Shown here: piece by piece, positions 6,901-12,624 of the stretch
How the letters are laid out: every line of letters begins with the position of its first letter
Position numbering within the stretch: the first letter of the stretch is position 1
Source of the DNA: an uncultured Rhizobiaceae group bacterium
GTDB taxonomy: Bacteria; Pseudomonadota; Alphaproteobacteria; Rhizobiales; Rhizobiaceae
Length of the DNA stretch: 12,624 nucleotides
Assembly (NCBI GenBank): GCA_937951455.1
Contig: CALFBU010000053.1
Span: 1 to 12,624, forward strand
Direction of reading: 5' to 3'
Notes under the pieces: model-generated
Databases searched by the model: none
Seen by the model: only the letters and a program-made list of their open reading frames with translations
What the model was told of the DNA's origin: nothing
Position numbers and translations under genes: made by a program

Positions 6901-7756
6901 ATTAGACTTCGTTACCGATGACTTGAAACAAGCCGTGCAAAATGGTGATCCAGCTGCATTGTTTGAAGTGGGTAAAATATATACAGATGGTGCAGGCGTC
7001 GATAAGGATTTGGCAAAAGCTGCTCAATGGTACGAAAATGCTGCGGACTTGGGCTTTGCACCCGCACAGTATATCATTGGTAATTTCAACGAAAAAGGTC
7101 TTGGTGTGAATCAAGATGCTGCCGTAGCGGCTCAATGGTATGAAAAAGCTGCCAAGGGCGGCAATATCATAGCAATGCATAATCTTGCAGTTTTGACTGC
7201 AACACCAAATGCACTCTCCAAGCAGCCCAATATGGAAGAGGCATTTAAATGGTTTAGTAATGCTGCTGATTATGGTGTGCGTGACAGCCAGGTGAATGCA
7301 GGTATTTTCCATACAAAAGGCTTTGGTACCGAAGTTAACTTGATAGAAGCCTATAAATGGTTCTCGATTGCGGCAAAAGCAGGCGATAAAGATGCAAGCA
7401 ACAAGCGCGATGTAATCGCCAATGCAATACAACCAGACCAGTTGGAGATTGCAAAAAGTCTCGTGAAAGAGTGGAAACCATTAGACGTTGTCCAAGCTGC
7501 CAATGAAGTGCCACAAAATGCAGCATGGAAATCCGCAAATCCAATTGCCAAAGCACCGCTGAAAATTGATAGAAATACCATAGCGCAGACACAAAGCCTG
7601 CTTACAAAGGTTGGCTTTAACGCTGGCGTTGCAGACGGTGTTATGGGACAAAAAACACGTAATGCAATCGCTGCATTCCAGAAACAAGCTGGCCTTCCTG
7701 TAAATGGTCGCATCGATGCTGAATTCTTGAGAGCGCTTAAGGCAGTGGCGATTTAA
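3935..7756 (+). CDS. podJ: PodJ-like polar organiser: coiled coil, one TM segment, Sel1 repeats, peptidoglycan-binding domain
   Basis: This 1273-residue bitopic protein has the architecture of PodJ, the old-pole organiser of Caulobacter and Agrobacterium. A Gln/Pro/Met-rich disordered segment spans about residues 36-110. A long coiled-coil region (about 135-665) contains tandem repeats. An acidic, Pro-rich linker (about 670-860) follows, with a basic KRKK (873-876) directly before the single transmembrane helix at 877-895. Outside the membrane there is a Thr/Gln/Pro-rich linker (about 896-1000), then four Sel1 repeats (about 1005-1040, 1041-1076, 1077-1114 and 1115-1150) and a PG_binding_1 domain (about 1212-1271, DGVMGQKTRNAIAAFQ). 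The basic residues on the N-terminal side of the helix put the coiled coil in the cytoplasm and the C-terminus in the periplasm. The ATG has a modest ACAGG upstream, and an in-frame stop at 3872 rules out a much longer product. The gene is followed 26 bases later by a DUF805 gene. The exact ortholog identity is inferred from architecture. Confidence 0.85.
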   Translation: MRRARSQLNKLTQQQAGNSGYHNAQGSYANGVEVDEIQRRLNAMQHQQNMMAQQPYPMFNEPSQNFGFPQPMQSAGFHQPQQPMHAPMQPYPTNPMGQQPVAQQPVLNAYAPAYAAPEVPVMDNFQQQTSREAANPQLDNIKSALEQMSSKLHAINHANASGGNNNQNAILQQSEILKQHYNHINNELQGLKASIAGITSNGSSNSELQIIQETLAANYQAIMQQLENAQPAQIDHSIFSAALEASHKDLSQQILDMKQSIDTSANNPNVYATTLEASHEDITKRLDDMHNALQASIASPDLYVSSIEKNHSDLSQQILNLQDTVEKLENSPSEAMQTDLSSVEMRLEEITRAVVALSLEDGSINNLERIEARVSDMAKTLDGFSVPESKSDDASFERLEAKLSDISNLMQATSPDLSNIEAEIAKVSERFENFSAVSLASPISGEENNALLKRMDQLVEQISLSQVKSKETISSNEIAAHLQQISGAIDKLSAPVDADSSANTNNDVIVQQLDQIAGAIDQLSASSAESMSSNQFASLEQQLSLISNQMEGSTFSGPLSLDPITSRLAGIEEQLGANRDITIELATKAAEDAVKMSVEAMPQMAASGVAMDSAALNSMSDILSQLNQETQQNNSKNVEAFGAVTQTLNAMVERLGSIEAGLSGQEISAPSAQTAMPSQPMQNFVEPVAEPTPEAEVTLAEAFEEAEVRSKSPAADLVKAARLAAETDQALPEVPHTMALKEPILDTMSDIQQPILAEQAQVEENITLPEVETPQMAMERLPEVSDEPLSESRPDVALEPGTGGPDLAALVRQANERRKNNKGADIESAGTDFIAAARRAAQAAAQEAGAVEEEIEENTKKSLFSSLPELFAKRKKVIIMAAAAALFIAVAGTIVPKFFGGDEQIAAVDNSQTIEQSANPVLPQASAVPPQNIVTPIEPTPEAQDFVTTSQQETATPQTDAPDLTQEVNLAAVDLNTAQQASSFDIPAELDFVTDDLKQAVQNGDPAALFEVGKIYTDGAGVDKDLAKAAQWYENAADLGFAPAQYIIGNFNEKGLGVNQDAAVAAQWYEKAAKGGNIIAMHNLAVLTATPNALSKQPNMEEAFKWFSNAADYGVRDSQVNAGIFHTKGFGTEVNLIEAYKWFSIAAKAGDKDASNKRDVIANAIQPDQLEIAKSLVKEWKPLDVVQAANEVPQNAAWKSANPIAKAPLKIDRNTIAQTQSLLTKVGFNAGVADGVMGQKTRNAIAAFQKQAGLPVNGRIDAEFLRALKAVAI
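4646..4933 (+). repeat. Three tandem 32-residue repeats in the coiled coil of the podJ-like gene
   Basis: Residues 238-269, 270-301 and 302-333 align without gaps. Each unit begins with an aromatic-containing turn and an LEASH/IEKNH-like motif (LEASHKDLSQQILDM, LEASHEDITKRLDDM, IEKNHSDLSQQILNL). The first and third share DLSQQIL exactly. The period of 32 is not a multiple of seven, so each unit probably forms its own helical segment with a break. Confidence 0.75.
5366..5509 (+). repeat. Second, diverged repeat pair in the coiled coil
   Basis: Residues 481-495 (HLQQISGAIDKLSAP) and 512-526 (QLDQIAGAIDQLSAS) match closely at a 31-residue offset. A weaker third copy may follow near residue 541 (QQLSLISNQM). 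Less similar RIEARVSDM/RLEAKLSDI units lie upstream at about residues 369 and 398, suggesting the whole coil grew by repeat duplication. Confidence 0.55.
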
Positions 7757-7782
7757 GTTAAATTCTGGCAGGGAATACCTTA

Positions 7783-8172
7783 ATGAGATTGCTCAAGGCA
7801 ATTAAAAGTGGTTTTGCAAATTACATAAACATCCATGGCGTTGCCAGCCGTGGAGAGTTTTGGTTTTGGCTTCTGTTTGTCACCGTTTTGCTTTGTATAA
7901 CCCTTATTATCGATGGTGCTTATTTGGGACCGTTGATTGGTAATATGTCGGGTCAGGAAGTTATGGCATTTGACCAGGACGCACCGAAATGGTTGTCGAT
8001 CATTACTTTGATTCTTTTGATTATTCCTACCATCACAGTTGGTATGAGAAGAATTCAGGAAACCGGATTTTCCAAATGGTGGATATTACTGGGGCTGACA
8101 ATTGTAGGCTTGATCCCGCTTATGTTTTTCTTTTTCAAAAAAGGCAAAAAGCCTGCCAAAGAAAATCCTTAA
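7783..8172 (+). CDS. DUF805 family inner-membrane protein
   Basis: A 129-residue integral membrane protein of the DUF805 family, whose function is unknown. The family signatures are clear: ASRGEFWFW at residues 21-29 just before the first membrane segment (about 26-45), and VGMRRIQETGFSKWW at 86-100. Further membrane helices lie at about 68-86 and 100-118, ending in a Lys-rich cytoplasmic tail. The ATG has AGGGA eight bases upstream. The gene starts 26 bases after the podJ-like gene with no terminator between, so the two are probably one transcript. Whether it takes part in polar or envelope functions is only suggested by position. Some family members are fused to or sit near signalling and secretion genes, so neighbourhood says little about their role. 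Confidence 0.9.
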   Translation: MRLLKAIKSGFANYINIHGVASRGEFWFWLLFVTVLLCITLIIDGAYLGPLIGNMSGQEVMAFDQDAPKWLSIITLILLIIPTITVGMRRIQETGFSKWWILLGLTIVGLIPLMFFFFKKGKKPAKENP

Positions 8173-8248
8173 TAAGTATTTATAGCAGGGTTAAAACTTG
8201 TTAGGCTTAGACAGCTGGGGCTAAAGATTCGCAAACGGGAGAGACTTC

Positions 8249-8827
8249 ATGTCGAAAATTTTTGGCAACAACTTTTTTACAATTTTTTTGGCTGCAACTG
8301 CATTCATCCTGTTGACCTCCAAGGCGCAAGCAAGAACCTATATTGTAAATGGACTGGCAAGTGCCGTTCCCTTTATCGGTTATGGCATGAACAATCTTGG
8401 TAAGAAAATTCCAGGGTCTAAAGTCTTTAGCTATGTAACCTCAATCGAGGGTAATCGCATAATCAAGCCAAATATTTTAGCTGACATTGAAGCGCGATAT
8501 AAGCGCAACCCCAATGAGCCAATTAACCTCATTGGTATTAGTTACGGTGCAAACATGGTAAGTGATATTGCCAACCGTTTGGCGAAAAAAGGTATACCTG
8601 TGAACTACCTCGGTATCATCGAGGGCACATCTTTGAAAGCCATCAAATCAAATGTTAGACGCGCTCAAAATTTCATCTGTACGTCGGCTGAATGTTCAAA
8701 GAAAAGAGTAGGCGTTGCCAGCGGTAACAAAACAACCAAGCTCAATCAATTTACGTATGATGATGGACATATCGATCTGGGCAACAACCGTGGTGTTCAC
8801 AGCAAAATACTAAGTGGCATTCGCTAA
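8249..8827 (+). CDS. Secreted protein with a GxSxG motif, possible small alpha/beta hydrolase
   Basis: This 192-residue protein has a signal peptide: SKIFGNN, then a hydrophobic stretch at about 10-23, with likely cleavage after AQA at residue 28. The mature protein opens with a short beta strand (TYIVNGLASA). At 91-103 it has INLIGISYGANMV, the nucleophile elbow of alpha/beta hydrolases and lipases, with Ser98 as the candidate nucleophile. Candidate acids and histidines are Glu125 (LGIIEGTS), Asp171/Asp172, His174 and His184 (RGVHSKIL). No Asp stands at the usual strand-6 position. The only two cysteines, C144 and C149, probably form a disulfide in the periplasm. The protein is short for a complete hydrolase fold, so it may be a minimal or inactive form. 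The ATG is supported by GGGAGAG at 8237-8243. I recognise the fold signature but not a named family. No partner gene is obvious. Confidence 0.85.
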   Translation: MSKIFGNNFFTIFLAATAFILLTSKAQARTYIVNGLASAVPFIGYGMNNLGKKIPGSKVFSYVTSIEGNRIIKPNILADIEARYKRNPNEPINLIGISYGANMVSDIANRLAKKGIPVNYLGIIEGTSLKAIKSNVRRAQNFICTSAECSKKRVGVASGNKTTKLNQFTYDDGHIDLGNNRGVHSKILSGIR

Positions 8828-8884
8828 CATTTGAGGTGTTTCAAACTGGACCCATTATTTTACTTGTCTGTGCGGGTTCCTCCA

Positions 8885-8914
8885 TTGACATTCGCTTTTG
8901 TGAGGCGCAATAAA
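8885..8914 (+). promoter_or_regulatory. Candidate sigma70-type promoter of the TSUP operon
   Basis: A perfect TTGACA at 8885-8890 is followed after 18 bases by AATAAA (four of six matches to TATAAT). It lies in the gap after the GxSxG gene and would leave a leader of about 65 bases before the GTG start. The -10 is weak, as is common in alphaproteobacteria. Confidence 0.45.
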
Positions 8915-8977
8915 CCGCCAACTTTGCTTTTTGGTGATTGAGTTTCATCGTTAGTTTTTGAATCCATATTTTTGTTT

Positions 8978-8983
8978 GGAGGA
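8978..8983 (+). promoter_or_regulatory. Shine-Dalgarno that fixes the GTG start of the TSUP permease
   Basis: GGAGGA four bases before the GTG at 8988. The upstream in-frame TTG at 8958 has no such sequence and would put the Shine-Dalgarno inside the coding region. Confidence 0.8.
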
Positions 8984-8987
8984 TGCC

Positions 8988-9920
8988 GTGAGCATCTATC
9001 TTCCTATTGCGGAAATGTCCGTTAACATTTTCATTCTGTTCGGAATGGGAGCAGCTGTTGGCTTTTTATCCGGCATGTTTGGCGTTGGCGGTGGATTTTT
9101 GATGACCCCACTTCTTATTTTTTACAATATTCCTCCCGCAGTTGCGGTTGCCACAGAGGCAAACCAGATTGTTGCCTCGTCATTTTCAGGCGCCTTGGCG
9201 CATTTTAGAAAAGGCACTGTCGATGTAAAGCTGGGTGTGATGCTTCTGATTGGAGGTCTGATTGGATCTACTCTCGGGGTTTATATTTTTTCGTCCTTGC
9301 GCAGTGCGGGGCAACTCGATCTTATAATTTCACTACTTTATGTAGTCTTTCTTGGTGCAATTGGGACATTGATGACCATTGAAAGCCTCAATGCTATTCG
9401 CAAGTCAAAGAACAATGACGCACCTGTAAAGCGCAAAACAGGTCATGATAGCTGGATACATAAACTGCCATTCAAGGTGCGTTTTAGAAAATCCAAGCTT
9501 TACTTGAGTGTCATACCGGTTTTGGTATTGGGCATGCTTGTCGGTGTACTTGCCGCGATTATGGGTGTTGGCGGTGGTTTCATCATGGTGCCAGCCATGA
9601 TTTATCTTCTGCGTGTGCCAACCAATGTTGTGATCGGTACATCACTTTTCCAGATTATATTTGTAACAGGCTATACTACCATCATTCAATCAACCACAAA
9701 CCAAACAGTTGATGTGGTACTAGCGCTTATCTTGATGGTCGGTGGTGTGATAGGTGCACAATTTGGTGCCGCGGCTGGACATAAGCTCAAGGGTGAACAA
9801 TTACGCGCGCTCCTCGGTCTCCTTGTTCTAGGTGTATGTATTCGTCTTGGCTACGACCTCGTTGCAACGCCAACTGATCTCTTTAATGTCATAGGCTATA
9901 TGGATGGAGGAGGTCACTAA
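8988..9920 (+). CDS. TSUP (TauE/SafE, DUF81) family permease
   Basis: This 310-residue integral membrane protein belongs to the TSUP family, whose members include exporters of sulfite, sulfoacetate or related organosulfonates and some importers. It has the family's internal duplication. Each half carries a Gly-rich motif after the first helix: GMFGVGGGFLMTP with GVGGG at 32-36, and AAIMGVGGGFIMVP with GVGGG at 193-197. About eight membrane helices are visible. A basic cytoplasmic loop (about residues 137-170, RKSKNNDAPVKRK) separates the halves. The start is GTG with a strong Shine-Dalgarno. A TTG 30 bases upstream would add ten unlikely residues. The stop overlaps the next gene's ATG (TAATG). 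The substrate is unknown. Sulfite or another sulfur oxyanion is a family-level guess. Confidence 0.92.
   Translation: MSIYLPIAEMSVNIFILFGMGAAVGFLSGMFGVGGGFLMTPLLIFYNIPPAVAVATEANQIVASSFSGALAHFRKGTVDVKLGVMLLIGGLIGSTLGVYIFSSLRSAGQLDLIISLLYVVFLGAIGTLMTIESLNAIRKSKNNDAPVKRKTGHDSWIHKLPFKVRFRKSKLYLSVIPVLVLGMLVGVLAAIMGVGGGFIMVPAMIYLLRVPTNVVIGTSLFQIIFVTGYTTIIQSTTNQTVDVVLALILMVGGVIGAQFGAAAGHKLKGEQLRALLGLLVLGVCIRLGYDLVATPTDLFNVIGYMDGGGH
9906..9914 (+). promoter_or_regulatory. Strong Shine-Dalgarno inside the TSUP gene for translational coupling
   Basis: GGAGGAGGT within the last codons of the permease, five bases before the ATG at 9920. It encodes part of the permease's Gly-rich tail (DGGGH). Confidence 0.8.
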
Positions 9921-10702
9921 TGAGACAGTTTTTCTCCATGTTGATCATCACTTTGATATCAACGCTGCTCATGGCAGCGGCGTCAAAAGCCGAAAGCCTG
10001 CAAATGGGCATCTCAGTCGATCAGGTTCCTGTAAGCTCAAGTTTTAATGGTGCTGAGATTGTTATTTTTGGTTCAATAGAAACAACCGAACAAGCCGCCC
10101 TTTTCCGGGGGGAGTATGATGTTGTAATACGCGTTGAAGGTGCGCCAGAAGACGTTGTCATCCGTAAGAAAGATCGTATTGGCGGCATTTGGATTAATAA
10201 TGAGTCGGAAAAATATGAAGCCGTTCCATCGTTTTACTCCATCCTCTCCGCAAGGCCGCTAAACCTGATTTCAAATTCAATAGAGCTTGCGCCAAATGGT
10301 CTTGGTCTCAACAACCTGGGTAAAAATGTACCTGTAGAGGGTGAAAAAACACTCATCATGAATCCTGGCGAGTTTTCTGATGCGCTTTTAAGGTTGCGGA
10401 TTGAGCAAGATTTATTTTCAGAAATTCCTGGAACTTTACAACAATTAAGCCCAAGCCTTTTCAGAGCGAAGTTAAGCCTTCCTGCCAACGTCCCAATTGG
10501 CGAGCATAAGGTAACCGCATATCTTTTCCGTAATGGGGAGATGCTGAATACAAATGAATCCAGTTTTGTAATTGAAAAAGTGGGTTTTGAGCGCTGGATT
10601 TATAACTTGGCGCATGAGCACAGTTTGATATACGGTATCATGGCAGTGCTTATGGCAATCTTCACGGGCTGGGCAGCGAACGCCATGTTCCGCAAGAGCT
10701 AG
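9920..10702 (+). CDS. TIGR02186 (Alph_Pro_TM) family membrane-anchored periplasmic protein
   Basis: This 260-residue protein matches the alphaproteobacterial TIGR02186/Alph_Pro_TM family, of unknown function. It has a signal peptide at about 1-24 (cleavage near SKA-ES), then a long periplasmic beta-rich domain with IGISVDQVPV-like and FNGAEIVIFGSI segments (about 28-53). The conserved VVIRVEGAPEDVVIRKK region is at 68-84. A single C-terminal membrane helix (about 236-256) ends in a short basic tail, RKS. The mature part is therefore periplasmic and anchored at its C-terminus. Its ATG shares a base with the permease stop codon and has a strong internal Shine-Dalgarno, so equal or coupled synthesis is likely. 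A role as partner of the permease is inferred from this coupling and the recurrent pairing I recall. No enzymatic motif is visible. Confidence 0.9.
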   Translation: MRQFFSMLIITLISTLLMAAASKAESLQMGISVDQVPVSSSFNGAEIVIFGSIETTEQAALFRGEYDVVIRVEGAPEDVVIRKKDRIGGIWINNESEKYEAVPSFYSILSARPLNLISNSIELAPNGLGLNNLGKNVPVEGEKTLIMNPGEFSDALLRLRIEQDLFSEIPGTLQQLSPSLFRAKLSLPANVPIGEHKVTAYLFRNGEMLNTNESSFVIEKVGFERWIYNLAHEHSLIYGIMAVLMAIFTGWAANAMFRKS

Positions 10703-10742
10703 GCTCGCTGCATACTCATACTAATTTAAAAGGAATGCCAAT

Positions 10743-11186
10743 TTGCAAAAATCCAACACAGCAAATCTAGCTTGGATATTGTCTTTGGCAGGCTTTATGC
10801 CTTTTGCATTCCTGGCAATTACACTTCTTTCATTGGGTACAACCAATGCATTCTTCGTAAGCCTTTTTGATATTTTCAAAGTCTGGTCAGCGCTTATCTT
10901 GTCGTTCCTTGGCGGTATTCGTTGGGGCTTTGCCATAGCGCATGAGCCGTTTGAAGACCGCAATTTGCTACTATCGGTCATTCCTTCCACTTTGGCCTGG
11001 TTTGTTTTGCTCCTGCCAGACGCCTACACCATTCTCGCACTGTTAGTATTATTTTGCATACATGGTGCTTGGGACAGTTTTTATATCAACCAGGGTAAGG
11101 TCGCGCCCTGGTTTGGAAAAATTAGAATAACGCTCACATTTTTAGTGGCTGCTGCCCATGTGATCGTTTTATTCGCGATTGCTTGA
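10743..11186 (+). CDS. DUF3429 family membrane protein (TTG start)
   Basis: A 147-residue protein with about five membrane helices (roughly 8-30, 44-64, 75-92, 95-112 and 126-146). The segment WSALILSFLGGIRWGFAI (about 48-65) is the hallmark of DUF3429, the bacterial relatives of mitochondrial TMEM69. The function is unknown. The start is TTG, supported by AAAGGA with AGGA at 10731-10734 and eight bases of spacing. The nearby ATG at 10735 is in another frame that stops soon. It follows the TIGR02186 gene by 40 bases on the same strand and probably belongs to the same transcript. Its stop codon is only four bases from the convergent pdeM stop. Confidence 0.88.
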   Translation: MQKSNTANLAWILSLAGFMPFAFLAITLLSLGTTNAFFVSLFDIFKVWSALILSFLGGIRWGFAIAHEPFEDRNLLLSVIPSTLAWFVLLLPDAYTILALLVLFCIHGAWDSFYINQGKVAPWFGKIRITLTFLVAAAHVIVLFAIA

Positions 11187-11209
11187 AGCTTTAAAGTACA
11201 AGCTTTTTT
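11186..11209 (+). terminator. Weak hairpin plus T-run at the convergent gene ends
   Basis: AAGCTT (11186-11191), an 8-base loop, AAGCTT (11200-11205), then a T-run through 11209. The 6-bp stem is A/T-rich at its ends and overlaps both stop codons. It would terminate plus-strand transcription. There is no matching A-run for the minus direction. Confidence 0.35.
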
Positions 11210-11901
11210 GCTGCCATCTCAAAAACATGCTCACCGCTGATCATCCAGCTTTTAAATGCATTGCCTGAAAATAATCCTGCATAAGCTTTATCCAAAACAT
11301 TAAGCCCACCTGTAAAAGCGCCAAATGCGGGCATGATCAAACGGTTTTCGTCACCAACGAAACATCGCCGCCTGACAGATTTACCCCTTTGCTTGATTTT
11401 GGCTGCCGGGTGAAGGTGCCCTGCAATTTCACCCGTTTTAAATTCAGGCCTTGGTTCATGGCAGAAGTTCAGATTGCCGATGTGAATTTCTTCACAAAAC
11501 ATGCCGCCCAAGTCGCGTGGTGGCGAGGGATCGTGGTTGCCACTGACCCAGATCCAGTCACGCCCCAGCATCAACTGTGATAAATGTTGCTTGTAACTGT
11601 TGGGCAATCTGGTAGCGGCATCATCATCATGAAAGCTGTCGCCAAGCGATAGAACCGTTTTGGGTTGCCAATGCAAAACGCGCATGGCCAGTTTTTCTAA
11701 CGTAGCTTGAGTGTCATAAGGGGGCATGAATAACCCTTTTTTGGCTGCAAACGATGATCCCTTTTCAAGATGCAAATCGGATACAACCAAAAGGCTTTCT
11801 TCTTTCCAGAATAAACAGCCTGAAGGATCAAGAACAAACGTATTGTCCATGAAACGGATTTCCGTATCAGGAATATCTTCTATGTGAGCCGGTTCATTCA
11901 T
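11191..11901 (-). CDS. pdeM: PdeM, ligase-associated DNA damage response phosphoesterase
   Basis: A calcineurin-like metallophosphoesterase of the TIGR04123 type, belonging to the bacterial LHR module with an Lhr-like helicase, an ATP-dependent DNA ligase and a metallo-beta-lactamase-like exonuclease. From the ATG at 11901 it has 236 residues. Metal-binding motifs appear in order: DLH (42-44), GDS (87-89), GNHD (121-124), CHE with His148, and GHLH (161-164). The family's conserved SDLHLEKGSSFA, PPYDT and FGAFTGGLNV are present. The frame extends one codon up to a TTG at 11904, but ATG is the better start. It overlaps the helicase stop by one base (TGATG), so translation is probably coupled. 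The recognisable upstream ribosome-binding site is poor, which fits coupling. It likely acts on DNA ends or nucleic-acid phosphodiesters during repair (family-level knowledge). Confidence 0.94.
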   Translation of the reverse strand: MNEPAHIEDIPDTEIRFMDNTFVLDPSGCLFWKEESLLVVSDLHLEKGSSFAAKKGLFMPPYDTQATLEKLAMRVLHWQPKTVLSLGDSFHDDDAATRLPNSYKQHLSQLMLGRDWIWVSGNHDPSPPRDLGGMFCEEIHIGNLNFCHEPRPEFKTGEIAGHLHPAAKIKQRGKSVRRRCFVGDENRLIMPAFGAFTGGLNVLDKAYAGLFSGNAFKSWMISGEHVFEMAAKKLVL

Positions 11902-12624
11902 CAATCAAGTTCCAACAATCCAGTCGCCGCTTCTCTTAGAAGCGCCTCATGCGCTTCACCTGCAACACCCTCTTTACCAATTTCCATCATGATGGGTACC
12001 GCAAGCGGAGAAATTTTCTCAAGGGGTTTATGCACGATTCGCGAGCTGATGCGCGATAACATTTCACCAAGTCGGCGAATATCCAGCAAACCATAAGCTG
12101 CTTCCTGACGGGTTGCCTTCAGTAGAATATGATCAGGCTCATGGGTGCGAAGCACATCGTAAATCAAGTCTGATGAAACTGTCATTTGACGGCCGGTTTT
12201 TTCCTTGCCCGGGAAGCGTCGCTCAATCAGTCCTGCAATGGTCGCGCAATCTCTAAAGGTGCGTTTAAGCAAAAAGGATTCATCCAGCCATGCCTCAAGA
12301 TCATCGCCCAGCATGTCTTCATCAAACAGCATTTCCAGAGAAGGATTGCCATCAGCAAACAATTTGGAAAAATCCTTAAGCCCCCAGATGGCAATGGCAT
12401 AGTCATTGGCAACAAAGCCAAGGGGTTTTGCTTTCATGCGTTCCAATCTGCGGGTCAGCAACATGCCGAGGGTTTGGTGTGCAAGACGACCTTCGAAGGG
12501 GTAGGCTACCATATAAAAACGATCGCCACGCGGGTAGGTTTCAACAAGCAGTTCATTTTGACTTGGCAAAATGGAATGTTCTTTTTGTATGGCGAGCCAT
12601 TCGCTTACCTGTTCTGGCAGCTTG
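11901..12624 (-). CDS. Ligase-associated DEXH-box (Lhr-like) helicase, C-terminal part
   Basis: The open frame enters from the right edge and gives 240 visible residues, the C-terminal portion of a family whose members are usually above 800 residues. The helicase motor motifs are outside the window. What is seen is the conserved C-terminal module: LPEQVSEWLAIQ at the edge, LVETYPRGDRFYMVAYPFEGRLAHQTLG, RRLERMKAKPLGFVANDYA and DESFLLKRTFRDCATIAGLIERR. An apparent TTG start at 12569 is internal, because the upstream residues also match the family. The gene leads directly into pdeM with a one-base overlap, as in other LHR repair operons. The remaining partners (ligase, exonuclease) would be expected beyond the right edge. 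Confidence 0.92.
   Translation of the reverse strand, partial: KLPEQVSEWLAIQKEHSILPSQNELLVETYPRGDRFYMVAYPFEGRLAHQTLGMLLTRRLERMKAKPLGFVANDYAIAIWGLKDFSKLFADGNPSLEMLFDEDMLGDDLEAWLDESFLLKRTFRDCATIAGLIERRFPGKEKTGRQMTVSSDLIYDVLRTHEPDHILLKATRQEAAYGLLDIRRLGEMLSRISSRIVHKPLEKISPLAVPIMMEIGKEGVAGEAHEALLREAATGLLELD

Noticed and set aside
6902..7432. Minus-strand open frame of 176 codons opposite the Sel1 repeats
   Set aside because: It is a shadow of the repeat-rich coding strand. The product is Ile/Cys/Phe-rich without recognisable motifs.
8828..8957. GGCG/CGCC inverted repeat as a terminator after the GxSxG gene
   Set aside because: The stem has only four base pairs and no T-run follows. I see no convincing terminator in this gap.
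1..12624. Mobile element, CRISPR array, toxin-antitoxin or defence system
   Set aside because: No transposase, integrase, direct-repeat array, tRNA-flanked attachment site or defence-type domain is present. The Lhr-helicase/PdeM pair is a known housekeeping repair module.

Overview
The window looks like chromosomal DNA from an alphaproteobacterium, most likely a marine-type member of the Hyphomicrobiales (Rhizobiales) with moderate-to-low GC. The grounds are a PodJ-type polar organiser with Sel1 repeats and a C-terminal peptidoglycan-binding domain, a TSUP permease coupled to a TIGR02186 (Alph_Pro_TM) protein, the Lhr-like helicase/PdeM pair of the ligase-associated repair module, and CtrA- and CcrM-type sequence motifs upstream of the podJ-like gene. 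Nothing points to a prophage, plasmid, insertion sequence, CRISPR array, tRNA or rRNA. Gene spacing and codon use look uniform.

Minus-strand block 1-3592 (beta-oxidation). A cysteine-free MerR-family regulator is followed by a 598-residue acyl-CoA dehydrogenase of the DmdC/FadE5 type. 27 bases further on comes a second acyl-CoA dehydrogenase that resembles long-chain/isovaleryl enzymes and runs off the left edge. A perfect 18-bp inverted repeat (TTTGACGT-AA-ACGTCAAA, 3089-3106) lies between the regulator and the first dehydrogenase and is the best candidate operator. The two dehydrogenases carry their catalytic glutamate at the two alternative positions known in the superfamily, so they probably have different substrate ranges.

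Divergent gap 3629-3934. It separates merR from the large plus-strand gene and holds a 6-7-6 inverted repeat, a CtrA-like site and two abutting GANTC methylation sites.

Plus-strand block 3935-8827 (cell envelope and polarity). A 1273-residue PodJ-like bitopic protein is followed 26 bases later by a small DUF805 membrane protein. A secreted 192-residue protein with a GxSxG motif comes next, after a 76-base gap.

Plus-strand block 8988-11186 (membrane proteins). A TSUP (TauE/SafE) permease starts at GTG. A TIGR02186 protein is translationally coupled to it through a TAATG overlap and a strong Shine-Dalgarno sequence inside the permease gene. A DUF3429 membrane protein starting at TTG follows. 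A candidate TTGACA promoter lies upstream of the block, and a weak hairpin plus U-tract sits at its end, where it converges with pdeM.

Minus-strand block 11191-12624 (DNA repair). The C-terminal third of a ligase-associated DEXH helicase enters from the right edge and overlaps pdeM by one base (TGATG). The cognate DNA ligase and exonuclease genes are not in view.

I do not see a clearly undescribed multi-gene system. The points most worth a second look are the MerR operator, the cell-cycle-type motifs before the podJ-like gene, the tandem 32-residue repeats in its coiled coil, the small secreted GxSxG protein, and the coupled TSUP-TIGR02186 pair.
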